DNA of 64,000 nt from Mytilus californianus. Its lineage: Eukaryota; Mollusca; Bivalvia; Mytilida; Mytilidae. The notes under the pieces are model-generated. The model did not search any database, was not told where the DNA came from, and worked only from the letters and a program-made list of their open reading frames with translations. Shown here in pieces: positions 40,901 through 46,135 of this stretch (position 1 is the stretch's first letter; each line of letters opens with the position of its first letter). The stretch covers positions 85,438,324 through 85,502,323 of the forward strand of contig NW_026262723.1 of the NCBI RefSeq assembly GCF_021869535.1. The letters run 5' to 3'. The position numbers and the translations under genes were made by a program.

Positions 40901-42436
40901 TTTTCTATACTTTGTACAATGTGAATTTGTTTTTCTGGATTTTTTAAACCTAATTGGATAAACTTTCTATTAAAAGTAATTCCAATCCTGTATCATCCAA
41001 TCAGAAGACGTACAAGATTCTAATCTGAGTACCATCTTGGGGTAAAAAACTTGCCGGAAAAATGTAAACAAATAATTGCGCTCTTGTAACCATATTGTAA
41101 ATACTTTGACTTCCAAGAGTTGGAAAAAACCATAAGAGAAATTGGCTCTAACAGAGGTATACTAAGACTAATGCCTAGGGTTAACAGTCAAATCTGTATG
41201 TAACATCCTCACGACCAGGGAAAACTGACCTTATCAGAGAGGTGTTGAAATGAGATTCAAAATTCATAGGTATTCCTACGATGTGACAAGAAGAGGGTGG
41301 CATGACAAGACAGGATTTAACTTAATAGAGGTGACCTTGATAGCTGTTTTTACTGCAGTTCTTTTATTTCCCCTTCTTTTTACTCACATTTTATAGTAGC
41401 ATTGTATTGTTCAAAAAGACTGCATTAGTGAAATATCACTTCAATGTGATTCCGATATTTAATCATCTCCATTGAATTCATGCCTAACTTCTTACTAAGG
41501 AGTTTCTGAGCTTGTCAATCTTCGAAAACTGGGTGATGATCTCTAGATGTCTGTTTTTGGTTGGCTTGTGTTGTTGGGTAGCTGACTCACCAATGTTTAC
41601 ACCACATCTCCTTTTATCAATTTTATACTACAGACACAACCAACCAAAATACACCAAGATGCAAGCTAAGGTAATCCTGCATTTAATGATACATATGATA
41701 TGATTTAAAATTGATTGGACCTATTGATAACTGTATGCTGATCTACTCTTTAGAAGTAATCTCAGTAATAAATATAGAATAGCTATACATAGTCTCAAGA
41801 TATAAAAGTTGGTTTTAAAAAGATAAGAAACAGGTAGAATGACAGCCTTTGCCTAGCATTTCTATCCTGTTTCAAAATGAGTATAAACAAGCATTCTGAG
41901 AGTATTGCATGGCAATACATAGGCCCCTACCGATTAAAAATTCATTGTATTGGAACAAAATGCTAACTTGATCTATAACTTGTCATGGTGTAAATTTTAA
42001 TACAAATATCAAGTCAATATCTTCAAGCATGACGAAAAAAAGTGTTGAAAACTGATTATTTGAGTGAATTTTCTAAGTCCAAGGACCATAACTCTGCACA
42101 AAATCATCAGACCGGAACAAAATTTGAACTTGATCTGTAACTTGTCATGATAAAACTATATAAAAATTATCAAATCAATATCTTTAAGCATGATGAAAAA
42201 AAGTGCAGAAAACTGATTATTGAAAATTTGGCCAAAATGATCCGAGGACATTATGAAAAGTTATGGATGACTGACATTTTAAAAAGTAGTACATGTACCT
42301 TGATTTCTGTTGATTGGTTGTTCAGGTCTACAGCTGAAGGAACAGGATTTGGATTCTGTGTTAGATATAAATATGTGGCTGTGGAAACAGCACTCAAAGT
42401 TATGGCCCCTGCTCCAGCTAATTTCAGATAGTCCAT
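1822..42436 (-). CDS. ACSL: Long-chain-fatty-acid--CoA ligase (ACSL1/5/6-like), whole gene, 3' end outside window
   Basis: Eighteen coding exons on the minus strand join without any phase conflict into about 576 residues. The family activates long-chain fatty acids: ATP plus fatty acid gives an acyl-adenylate, then acyl-CoA, at the cytosolic face of ER, mitochondrial outer or peroxisomal membranes. In order the sequence shows an N-terminal hydrophobic anchor, the TLYEAF region, [20 protein letters not shown], the AMP-binding P-loop [87 protein letters not shown], then [10 protein letters not shown] and [19 protein letters not shown]. The family is usually about 700 residues, so roughly 100 C-terminal residues are missing, and no matching exon was found in 1-1821. 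The best resemblance is to the ACSL1/5/6 branch; the exact orthologue is not decided. Two alternative first exons lie between exons 1 and 2. Confidence 0.95.
2063..2236 (+). repeat. 87-bp direct tandem duplication
   Basis: Two almost identical 87-bp copies, each starting tgacatgtcagcatgggccc. Because 87 is a multiple of three, both strands stay open through it, giving false small open frames. It lies in the intron between ACSL exons 17 and 18. Confidence 0.9.
2923..2976 (-). CDS. ACSL: ACSL coding exon 17 ([18 protein letters not shown])
   Basis: 54 bp, 18 codons, phase 0 to 0. Acceptor TTTTTTTTCAG, donor CAG|GTATGT. Encodes [18 protein letters not shown], the second part of the FACS signature including the hinge Arg-Lys-Lys. 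Confidence 0.97.
3370..3486 (-). CDS. ACSL: ACSL coding exon 16 ([15 protein letters not shown]...[14 protein letters not shown])
   Basis: 117 bp, 39 codons, phase 0 to 0. Acceptor TAATAG, donor CCT|GTAAGT. Contains [13 protein letters not shown] and [16 protein letters not shown], the first half of the FACS signature; the TGD aspartate contacts the ribose of the adenylate in the family. Confidence 0.97.
3654..3787. repeat. Foldback (palindromic) element, about 60-bp arms
   Basis: Left arm from tgcaatagatc through gatcagctcattgttctatt; the right arm is its reverse complement, ending gatctattgca, with a loop of about 15 bases around cgaagccaacggctg. Arms differ by only a few bases. Further gtgcaatag motifs occur at about 4110-4165, suggesting remains of the same family. 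Confidence 0.85.
4375..4463 (-). CDS. ACSL: ACSL coding exon 15 ([21 protein letters not shown]...)
   Basis: 89 bp, phase 1 to 0. Acceptor GTTTTAG, donor GAG|GTAAGA. Encodes [20 protein letters not shown] and [10 protein letters not shown], equivalent to 'GHVGAPLPCNxIKLEDVxDMNYF' of the family. Confidence 0.95.
5375..6117 (+). mobile_element. ATGCCCC...GGGGCAT element with four ~160-bp internal tandem units
   Basis: Begins catgggacacagatgatgcccccgc and ends acggcgggggcataaaaa. Inside, units start with aaaggggcataactctagaa at about 5421, 5581, 5742 and 5903, a period of 160-161 bp. Units contain gtaataagcattgtgtata and agtttcataacatttggttg. The layout (short terminal hairpin or inverted ends with a variable core array) resembles the tandem-repeat-bearing non-autonomous elements described in bivalves (pearl/CvA type). 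That family assignment is an inference. No coding sequence. Confidence 0.75.
6228..6320 (-). repeat. Fragment of dispersed 'gagacaactctccac' repeat
   Basis: Contains gtcatttggtctatgatgga and gttgtctcattggcaatcaaa, the reverse complement of a repeat seen nearly complete at 33741-34290 and again at 49054-49312 and 51630-51682. Confidence 0.75.
6342..6414 (-). CDS. ACSL: ACSL coding exon 14 ([18 protein letters not shown])
   Basis: 73 bp, phase 0 to 1. Acceptor TTTCAG, donor CAG|GTAAAT. Contains EGYGQTES, the substrate and adenylate-binding motif (usual form YEGYGQTE); here the residue before Glu is Ile. Confidence 0.95.
7405..9290 (+). repeat. 134-bp satellite array, about 14 copies, two alternating unit types
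   Basis: Units carry a nearly invariant box gaatatatatggtttagggg followed by tggggatctcgacc, then a G-rich part (cagggggtcgggatgacccc) and ctggggactaaccctgtata. The period is 134 bp, with the first unit about 124. Units ending cattcaaaccatctcagcatgac tend to alternate with units ending catttgatgtgctttatcatgac, indicating a two-unit higher-order repeat. The array lies in the intron between ACSL exons 13 and 14. Small minus-strand open frames within it are repeat artefacts. Confidence 0.92.
9550..9600 (+). repeat. Microsatellite (gaa)n followed by (taa)n
   Basis: A run of gaagaagaagaagaagaaga passes directly into ataataataataataag. Confidence 0.95.
9724..9874 (-). CDS. ACSL: ACSL coding exon 13 ([18 protein letters not shown]...[15 protein letters not shown])
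   Basis: 151 bp, phase 2 to 0. Acceptor TACCAG, donor GTAAGT. Contains [40 protein letters not shown] and [10 protein letters not shown], an almost complete match in position to the central adenylation domain of ACSL1/5/6. Confidence 0.96.
9965..10060 (+). repeat. (att)n plus short inverted repeat agcgctt/aagcgct
   Basis: An (att)n run is followed by cagtgcttatatagcgctta and, 25 bases on, taagcgctttacagtgca. The latter motif is a common dispersed repeat in invertebrate genomes. Confidence 0.7.
10785..10867 (-). CDS. ACSL: ACSL coding exon 12 ([27 protein letters not shown])
   Basis: 83 bp, phase 0 to 2. Acceptor TTTCTAG, donor GTAAGT. Encodes a lysine-rich helix ([19 protein letters not shown]) that corresponds to the 'KRWLLEFAxKRKQxE' segment of vertebrate enzymes. 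Confidence 0.92.
11040..11449 (+). mobile_element. Rearranged copy of the ATGCCCC...GGGGCAT element
   Basis: Opens tgtccatgggacacagatga followed by tgcccccac, contains about two core units, one with an internal deletion near 11175, and ends tacagcgggggcataaaaat. Same family as 5375-6117. Confidence 0.8.
11947..12221. mobile_element. Foldback MITE, TTACAGC...GCTGTAA, copy 1
   Basis: Arms of about 115 bp are near-perfect inverted repeats: ttacagccgatttcaatgag on the left, its complement on the right, with ggttagcttgcttgctagct inside the arm. The loop of about 35 bases contains caggtaaccaattctatctg. TA on each side of CAGC/GCTG fits a TA target-site duplication of Tc1/mariner type, but this is an inference. 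Confidence 0.88.
12285..13798 (-). repeat. 48-bp minisatellite made of ACSL exon 11 end plus its splice donor, ~31 copies
   Basis: On the minus strand each unit reads ATTTCCATCTGTACCCAG, then ATTACTCAATCGATTCTATG, then ATAAGGTAAT. It is therefore the end of ACSL exon 11 ([14 protein letters not shown]), the AAG|GTAATA donor, and three further intron bases. The period is 48, a multiple of three, so the unit translates as [16 protein letters not shown] over and over. Some copies carry CGA to TGA changes (stop), a few have one-base insertions, and one copy near 13172-13200 is partial. The array starts within coding exon 11 and fills the adjacent intron. Confidence 0.95.
13754..13888 (-). CDS. 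ACSL: ACSL coding exon 11 ([10 protein letters not shown]...[13 protein letters not shown]); donor end is the source of the 48-bp array
   Basis: 135 bp, 45 codons, phase 0 to 0, with acceptor TTCCCTAG. Encodes [20 protein letters not shown], then [20 protein letters not shown] and FYDK, standard ACSL sequence. The exon border given is the first donor, AAG|GTAATA at 13752-13753. The last 45 bases and the donor itself are repeated about 30 more times downstream in the intron (12285-13753), in frame for some copies. A later donor could therefore be used, adding multiples of 16 residues ([16 protein letters not shown]) up to the first copy with a stop. Protein homology favours the first donor, because VVAGVNE of the next exon then follows as expected in position. 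Confidence 0.9.
14154..14237 (-). CDS. ACSL: ACSL coding exon 10 ([28 protein letters not shown])
   Basis: 84 bp, 28 codons, phase 0 to 0. Acceptor TTTTTGTAG, donor GAG|GTAGGT. Contains [17 protein letters not shown], matching the family block 'DVxLSFLPLAHxFER'. Confidence 0.95.
14665..14790 (+). repeat. Dispersed gattgattgatt/aacgccactttcagcac repeat
   Basis: Contains tgattgattgattcaatgtt, gtctaacgccactttcagca and gccagagtgactggagagaa. Related pieces are at about 6870-7200, 25020-25135 and 30541-30605. It has no coding content. Confidence 0.65.
14991..15061 (-). CDS. ACSL: ACSL coding exon 9 ([16 protein letters not shown]...)
   Basis: 71 bp, phase 1 to 0. Acceptor AAATTTAG, donor GTGAGT. 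Encodes [20 protein letters not shown] and FVTL, the second half of the P-loop and the start of the following helix. Confidence 0.95.
15715..15766 (-). CDS. ACSL: ACSL coding exon 8 ([20 protein letters not shown]-binding motif)
   Basis: 52 bp, phase 0 to 1. Acceptor TTTTTTACAG, donor CAG|GTGGGT. Encodes [17 protein letters not shown] and the first base of the following Gly. Together with exon 9 it completes YTSGTTGLPKGAM, the nucleotide-binding P-loop of the adenylate-forming superfamily. Confidence 0.95.
16087..16119 (-). CDS. ACSL: ACSL coding exon 7, 33-bp microexon ([11 protein letters not shown])
   Basis: 33 bp, 11 codons, phase 0 on both sides. Acceptor TATTTTTAG and donor AAG|GTAATT. 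It encodes [11 protein letters not shown], a charged linker just before [17 protein letters not shown]. Equivalent linkers exist in vertebrate ACSLs ('G...PPxPxD'). Being short and frame-neutral, it could be skipped without loss of frame; whether it is cannot be told here. Confidence 0.75.
16298..16578 (+). mobile_element. GATGCCCC...GGGGCAT element with gacggac box, no tandem core
   Basis: Begins gtgtccgtagtacacggatgcccc and ends ataggtggggcataaaaa. Inside are cacta agtttcaagttgattgg and a (ggacggac) run around 16500-16535. Terminal logic matches 5375-6117, but the interior is a single unit of different sequence, so it is a separate subfamily. Confidence 0.75.
17701..17873 (-). CDS. ACSL: ACSL coding exon 6 ([19 protein letters not shown]...)
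   Basis: 173 bp, phase 1 to 0. Acceptor TATTTCAG, donor GAG|GTTAGT. Encodes [14 protein letters not shown], then an [15 protein letters not shown] segment and [12 protein letters not shown], matching the variable part between the first conserved block and the P-loop in ACSL proteins. Confidence 0.9.
18282..18767 (+). repeat. 27-bp minisatellite, 18 copies
   Basis: Exact 27-bp period with unit ctgtgtataatcaagycata plus ctagtaa. Nearly identical copies differ mainly at one C/T position and at ctg/cag. As 27 is a multiple of three, the plus strand stays open (VTVYNQAIL repeated), giving a false 192-codon frame. It lies in the intron between ACSL exons 5 and 6, antisense to the gene. Its homogeneity suggests recent expansion and probable length polymorphism. 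Confidence 0.95.
19468..19567 (-). CDS. ACSL: ACSL coding exon 5 ([23 protein letters not shown])
   Basis: 100 bp, phase 0 to 1. Acceptor ATTTTCAG and donor GTTAGG. Encodes [33 protein letters not shown], one of the most conserved ACSL stretches. Its acceptor and first ~25 bases are repeated twice more just upstream in the intron (19594-19673), see the repeat entry. Confidence 0.95.
19540..19673 (-). repeat. Three tandem copies of the ACSL exon 5 acceptor region
   Basis: The segment that on the minus strand reads TTTTCAGTATGGTATTGTGG then AACAAGCATG occurs at the true exon border (19545-19572) and again at about 19594-19625 and 19640-19673, a spacing of about 46-48 bp. The middle copy has lost the CAG (AAAATGG) and the outer one reads CCCAGTATGG. 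Only the first joins a long open exon. Confidence 0.85.
19727..21940 (-). mobile_element. Composite repeat CTAGAGGCTCTCAAGAGCC...AAGCTCACCTGGCCC
   Basis: Starts aactagaggctctcaagagc then ctgtgtcgctcacctg and ends gacgccaagtgatgagaaaa then gctcacctggccc. The reverse-oriented relative at 57826-58853 has the same two ends. Internal pieces (gaggtcgaaccctgaacagt; tcaaagaaccccatatattc repeated) recur at 43574-44400. It carries no intact gene. It occupies the intron between ACSL exons 4 and 5 and holds the two short hairpins at 21271-21455. Confidence 0.7.
21271..21455. repeat. Two adjacent ~78-bp hairpin elements
   Basis: Each copy (21271-21349 and 21379-21455) starts cataatttaaaagcagtgta, continues agggaggtaa, and ends ttacctcccttacactg followed by ttttaaat. 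Each is thus a small palindrome. The first copy has an imperfect right end. Confidence 0.85.
22472..22573 (-). CDS. ACSL: ACSL coding exon 4 ([12 protein letters not shown]...[10 protein letters not shown])
   Basis: 102 bp, 34 codons, phase 0 to 0. Acceptor TTTCAG, donor GAG|GTAAAT. It encodes [14 protein letters not shown] and [10 protein letters not shown], matching 'IGxFAQNRPEW' in the family. The usual PEW is VEY here across the junction with the next exon. The intron upstream of it contains the 4.8-kb inverted-terminal element. Confidence 0.93.
22658..22753 (+). repeat. 32-bp tandem repeat, 3 copies
   Basis: Three copies of aatcttagcagggtgtcaat followed by ttatatacattt with exact 32-bp spacing. 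Confidence 0.93.
24177..24242 (+). repeat. (ct)n microsatellite and poly-G run
   Basis: About 11 ct units, a T run and then about 19 consecutive G with one A break, capable of forming G-quadruplexes. It is responsible for the low-complexity open frame on the minus strand here. Confidence 0.9.
25496..26382 (+). mobile_element. TCTCGCC-type element with internal ~180-bp tandem units, nested
   Basis: Opens gtaagggttccacggaaccc then agtgtctcgcctac and closes tatgtctcgcgaaggctcgacaaaaaac. Three to four internal units carry cataaacaagcttctgtcca and ggatagtttaagaaagttat. A (gac)n-rich stretch (26290-26336) precedes the 3' end. Related termini appear at 48714-49060, 32050-32092 and 56836-56895. Confidence 0.75.
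30066..30133 (-). CDS. ACSL: ACSL coding exon 3 ([22 protein letters not shown])
   Basis: 68 bp, phase 1 to 0, acceptor TTTTTCAG and donor GTAAAT. It encodes the [10 protein letters not shown]...PYKWISYND segment, equivalent to the 'NGPCLGxR...PYxWLSY' block of ACSL enzymes that leads into the adenylation domain. Confidence 0.92.
31114..31228 (-). CDS. ACSL: ACSL coding exon 2 (GKDKAR...[13 protein letters not shown])
   Basis: 115 bp, phase 0 to 1. The acceptor is ATTACAG and the donor A|GTAGGT. It encodes 38 residues including [19 protein letters not shown], matching the 'TLYEAFQRG..VS' stretch that follows the anchor in ACSL proteins. The alternative donor three to four bases downstream would bring a stop with the next exon, so the upstream GTAGGT is chosen. 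This is the shared acceptor exon for all three candidate first exons. Confidence 0.9.
31440..32092 (-). mobile_element. TCTCGCC-type element with ~125-bp tandem units
   Basis: Units of about 125 bp contain cattgaccaaggaaccataa, aaggtcagat and tacagtcattccatgcacga. The end at 32050-32092 reads tagtaatccctatgtctcga then ggcgagacaaaaaacc. It is the reverse-oriented relative of 56836-57712. The minus-strand open frame at 31447-31755 is an artefact of the units. Confidence 0.75.
32093..33740. other. Intronic AT-rich sequence, nothing recognised
   Basis: This lies between ACSL exon 2 and the candidate alternative first exon B. Only a short (at)n run (33075-33093) stands out. No open frame with homology, no tRNA-like fold seen. 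Confidence 0.5.
33741..34290 (+). repeat. Dispersed bivalve-type repeat 'gccaatgagacaactctccac', long copy
   Basis: Contains gaagatgtggtatgattgcc, gagacaactctccacaagag, gtcagctataaaaggccccg and gacaggcacatacatacaga. Its first 250 bases recur inverted at 49054-49312, with fragments at 6228-6320 and 51630-51682. I associate this repeat with Mytilus; no coding frame was found. Confidence 0.75.
34547..34940. mobile_element. MITE-like element, 15-bp inverted ends
   Basis: Left end gcatttgtttctaac, right end gttagaaacaaatgc. Several internal subterminal copies of the same motif and of atcgttta/taaacgat are present (for example 34609-34630, 34768-34800, 34860-34925). It is CpG richer than its flanks, with no coding sequence. 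It lies just downstream, in gene direction, of alternative first exon B. Confidence 0.7.
35035..35106 (-). CDS. ACSL: Candidate alternative ACSL first exon B (MGHSAS..., potential N-myristoylation)
   Basis: ATG at 35106 opens a 24-codon frame starting MGHSASVV and ending SQSEIVF, followed at once by a GTAAGT donor in phase 0, compatible with the ACSL exon at 31228-31114. The start context is good (G at -3, G at +4). A short upstream ATG overlaps the start out of frame (ATGAATTGTTGG..., stopping within the exon), which could lower translation from this start. It is evidently a diverged copy of exon A at 36992-37057, suggesting duplication of an alternative first exon. Like exon A it lacks a membrane anchor and carries the Gly2/Ser6 pattern. 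Confidence 0.66.
36992..37057 (-). CDS. ACSL: Candidate alternative ACSL first exon A (MGQSES..., potential N-myristoylation)
   Basis: ATG at 37057 opens a 22-codon frame that begins MGQSES, ends SQSEIAS and runs directly into a consensus donor, GTAAGT, in phase 0. Phase 0 is exactly what the next ACSL exon (31228-31114, starting GKDKAR) needs. The start context has G at -3 and G at +4. The pattern Met-Gly-x-x-x-Ser is the classical N-myristoyltransferase substrate form. There is no hydrophobic anchor in this exon. Its similarity to the second candidate at 35035-35106 (same MGxSxS opening, same SQSEI ending, similar length) makes chance unlikely. Use as an alternative first exon of ACSL is inferred; transcripts would settle it. 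Confidence 0.7.
38640..38690 (-). repeat. Solitary satellite box gaatatatatggtttnggggtgggg
   Basis: One copy of the conserved box of the 7405-9290 and 44400-46135 arrays (cgaatatatatggttttggg then gtggggatg), isolated from either array. A degenerate second piece is near 39220-39245 (catttatggtttaggattgggga). Confidence 0.75.
38722..39047. mobile_element. Foldback MITE, TTACAGC...GCTGTAA, copy 2
   Basis: Left ttacagctgttatcataatg, right the complement gcattaggataacagctgtaa. Arms of about 140 bp include ggcttgcttgctttgtttgt and attaagattgacatctg. Termini and the gcttgcttgct box match copies at 11947-12221 and 60132-60451, while the rest of the arms differ. Confidence 0.88.
39269..39860 (+). 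repeat. ~160-bp tandem units with ggggcataactc motif, about 3.7 copies
   Basis: Units start near 39270, 39430, 39590 and 39752 with ggggcataactct-like sequence and contain aattgatcagcactgatttt and ataagtttcataaaattctg. Period and start motif match the core of the 5375-6117 element, but the rest of the unit differs. Confidence 0.8.
40632..41093. mobile_element. MITE with perfect 23-bp inverted ends
   Basis: Left end atggttacaagagcgcaatt(att), right end the exact complement (aat)aattgcgctcttgtaaccat, 462 bp in total. The interior has no coding frame. It lies in the first ACSL intron between the anchor exon and alternative first exon A. Confidence 0.85.
41950..42240 (+). repeat. 162-bp tandem duplication beside the anchor exon
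   Basis: Two units spaced 162 bp, each with ggaacaaaatttgaacttga, taacttgtcatgat and aagcatgatgaaaaaaagtg. Another ~160-bp core-type repeat containing ccataactctgc. Confidence 0.8.
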
Positions 42437-42454
42437 GTCCCGTCCAGTTATCTT
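42299..42454 (-). CDS. ACSL: ACSL exon with membrane-anchor N-terminus (coding from 42436)
   Basis: Reading down from 42454, a strong acceptor (long T run, then TTTCAG) opens the exon and AAG|GTACAT closes it. From ATG at 42436 it encodes 46 residues starting [15 protein letters not shown]; residues about 6-27 are hydrophobic, followed by a proline-rich turn (NPNPVP) and ending QSTEIK. This matches the layout of vertebrate ACSL1/6 N-termini, where a single hydrophobic segment anchors the enzyme. The acceptor implies an upstream 5' exon that I could not place. Six further codons (KITGRD) are open upstream of the Met, so a start in an earlier exon is possible. The exon ends in phase 0. Confidence 0.88.
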
Positions 42455-43573
42455 CTGAAATTAAAAAAAAAGGGACAAGTGTCAAGGCAATATCCTTGTT
42501 CAGTTATTTAGACATTAAGTTGTACTTAATCTTACTACTACATAACGTCATGTCATATAAGAAAATTGACAGACTTTAAACTGACTCTATGATCTATCCA
42601 AACAATACTGGATTATTTATGGAAATATTTATGGAAATTAATTAAAAACTTTAAAAACATTTTACAGATTTAAAGTAAATCTTATTAATAAACTGAGTAC
42701 CTGGTAAATAAATACCCATCTATATACATTTGTATAAATCTTATTACCATAGATTTCACCTCAATGTTGAGTTTAAATCTTATAATCCTAAATTGGTAGT
42801 ATTTACATGAACATACCTTTTAAACTTTTAAAAGTAACTAGATACAGTTTAAAAGTAACTAGATACAGTTTAAATGTGAATAAGAAGGAAGAACACATCT
42901 GCTGACTTTTGAGTTTTTTTCTCTCACAAATATTGAATGTAAACCAATAAGAATCTCTGAATATATAAAAAAAAGTTATCAAATGACTTAAAATATTTCC
43001 CTATATGCTGAAACTATACAAACCATTGCAAGCTTTCTTTAGAAAATGATTAACATCCCAATGTTGTAACGTATATGATCAAAATGTTACTATCAAAAGT
43101 ACGCTCAAGCTGTATAAAGGTCACATGAACATGCAAGGCCAATGATACTCAAGGTTACTAATACTATAATCATACCATTTTGTGACCTTGATCTTGAACT
43201 TAAAATGATTCATGTTTTCTTTCACTTCACACCATACAAAGTAAAGATAACTTAAACAAACAGCCACCTGTACAACGCATAACCTCTTCCATATATACAT
43301 GTACTACATGTAACCTTAACCTTATGGTATACAACAATAAGCAACCAGTCTAAAAGCATTTATCAAACTGTTGGAACAAGAATGGCATGATCAATAAAGA
43401 AATTAAATTACCTAGTGATCACAGATAACTCAGTCCAAAGTTACCTTTTATTTTTTTTTCATTTTTGCTAGAGTAAAAGAATTTATAGGGACATTACCCT
43501 TGAATGATAACTGTCTCATCCAACAGAACTGAATTTAACCTGTATCAAGAAAAGATTCATGACATTTTGAAAA

Positions 43574-44400
43574 CAAGAGGCTGTCAGAGAGACAGCAAAC
43601 CGGATTTTCCTGCAGAGGTCGAACCCTGAACAGTTGAGCAAGTATGGACACTACATTTAAACTTAACCAGCTCTGAATTTGGATTGTGATTGAATATTTG
43701 ACACATCATAGGTTTGTGACACAAAAAGAATGTAGTCAAAGAACTGATATATTTGAAATTGGACATTTAAATACCTATTATGGTCCAATATCCAAAATCT
43801 AAGTACATATTAGAATCAGCATATCAAAGAACCCCAAGAATTCAATTTTTGATGAAATCAGACAAAAGTTTAATCTAGGACCCTTTGGACCTCAATGTGG
43901 ACCAATTTGATAAAGGAGCCCACAATCCAAAATCTCTCAATACATGGTTAGATTCAGCATTTCAAAGAACCCCATAAATTCAATTTTTGTTGAATCAAAC
44001 AAAGTTTAATTTTGGACCCTGATTTGGACCAACTTGAAAACTGGGCCTAAAAATCTAATATTTAAATAGAGTTTAGATTCAGCCTTTGAAAGAACCCAAT
44101 ATATATATATTTAATTTATGTTGAAATGAAACACAGGTTAATTTTATCCATAATATTTTCTGTGCAAATGGAAATAACTCAAGCTGGATAAATAGTTCTC
44201 TAAAATAAGATATGATGCAATTTTTCAAATTATAATCAATAATATAATAACAACAACCAGTGATGACTAAGTTCTCTAAAATTAGATATGATTTAACACT
44301 CAAACATTGTTAGAATCAGCATATCAAAGAACCAAAGAATTCAATTTTTGATGAAATTAAACAAAAGTTTAATTTAGGACCCTTTGGACCTCAATGTGGT
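43574..44400 (+). repeat. Internal part of the composite repeat of 19727-21940
   Basis: Shares tgcagaggtcgaaccctgaa, cagttgagcaagtatggaca, gctctgaatttggattgtga and several copies of tcagcatatcaaagaacccc with 20240-20820. It merges into the satellite array that starts at about 44400. Confidence 0.75.
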
Positions 44401-46135
44401 ATTATCTTATTAATAATGAAAAGCTCGACCGTTTACAAGTTCTTAAACAGGAGGGGGGTGGGGGTGACTCAAGGGGACTCGCCTTATATTTCATTTGATT
44501 AGTTTTATTGTCCCATACAAGAATATATATGTATTAGGGGTGGGGATCTCGACCGTTTACAAGTTCTCAAAAAGAAGGGGGGTGGGGGTTACCCCAGGGG
44601 ACTTTCCCTCAATTTCATTTGATTTGTTTTATTGTCCCATTCAAGAATATATATGGTTTAGGGTGGGGATCTCTACCGTTTACAAGTTATCAAAAAGAAG
44701 GGGGGTATATGATTTTATATCTATCAATTAAACACATCACTTTTCAAAATAAATAACTCAAACTTATTTCCATAAACCAGTAAAAAAAAAGTAATCAAAT
44801 TTAATTAATAGTTGCTAATATTGTTTCTTTCATGTGTCAAAAAATAATACAGATCTGCAACTTATCTAGCAATGTCAAAAACTTTATCTCAAAATAAAAA
44901 TAGATTATTATCTAATTAAAAACAAGTTCAGATTCAGCACTTGAAAGAACCCTATATATATTTAATTTATGTTCAAATATAACACAGATTAATTTTCCCA
45001 GGGGACCTGCCCTTTATTTCATATTTGTTTTTTTGTCCCATACAAGGATATATATGGTTTAGGGGCGGGGATCTCAACCATTTACAAGTTCTTAAACAGG
45101 AAGAAGGTGGGAATGACCCCAAGGAACTCACCTATTATTTCATTTCATTTGTTTTATTGTAACATACAAGAATATATATGGTTCCGCGGTGGGGATCTTG
45201 ACCGTTTACAAGCTATCAAAAAGAAGGGGGTGGGGGTTACCCCAATGGACTCCCCCTATATTACATTTGATTTGTTTTATTGTCCCATACAAGAATATAT
45301 ATGGTTCAGCGGTTGGGGGTTACACCAGAGGACATCCCTTCCCCTAAATTTCATTTGATTTGTTTTATTGTCCCATGCAAGAATATATATGGTTTAGGGG
45401 TGGGGATCTCAACCGTTTACAAGTTCTTAAACAGGAAGAAGGTGGGAGTAACCCCAGAGGACTCGCCTTTTATTTCATTTGATTTGTTTTATTGTAACAT
45501 ACAAGAACATATATGGTTTCAGGGTGGGGATCTTGACCGTTTACAAGATATCAAAAAGAAGGGGGGTGGTATTTTCCCCAATTGACTTCCCCTATATTTC
45601 ATTTGATTTGTTTTATTGTCCCATAGGGAACGAAAATCAATTTTGGGACATACAGCATACATACTTACAGACAGACAAGGGTAAAACTTAATGCCCCCCC
45701 TCAACTACAGCGCAGGCATAAAAGTGTGGCAAACTGATTGACCCCAAGGAACTCACCTTTTATTTCATTTCATTTGTTTTATTGTAACATACAAGAATAT
45801 ATATGGTTTCGCCGTAGGGATCTTGACCATTTACAAGTTTTCAAAAAAAAGGAGAGTAGGGGTTACCCCAGGGGACTTCTCCTAAATTTAATTTGCTTTA
45901 ATTTATTGTCCCATACAAGTACATATATGGTTTAGGGGTGGGGATCTCAACCGTTTACAAGTTTTCAAAAAGAAGGGGGAAGGGTTTACCCCCGTGGACT
46001 TCCCCTATATTTCATTTGATTTGATATATTGTCCCATGCAAGAATATATATGGTTTCTGGGTGGGAATCTTGACCGTTTACAAGTTATCAAAAAAAAAAG
46101 GGGGTAGGGGTTACAGCAATTGACTTCCCCTATAT
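44400..46135 (+). repeat. Second satellite array of the gaatatatatggtttagggg family, ~124-bp units
   Basis: About a dozen more diverged units of roughly 124 bp carrying gaatatatatggtttagggg then tggggatctcaaccgtttac, and ttcatttgatttgttttatt. It is interrupted at 44710-45000 and at 45625-45725. The latter interruption is the tail of the ATGCCCC element family (agacagacaagggtaaaact then taatgcccc...gcaggcataaaa). The related array 7405-9290 is more homogeneous. Confidence 0.88.

Noticed and set aside
44495-45935. Several plus-strand frames with FYCPIQEYIWF-like repeats
   Set aside because: Translations of the second satellite array, with shifting frames.
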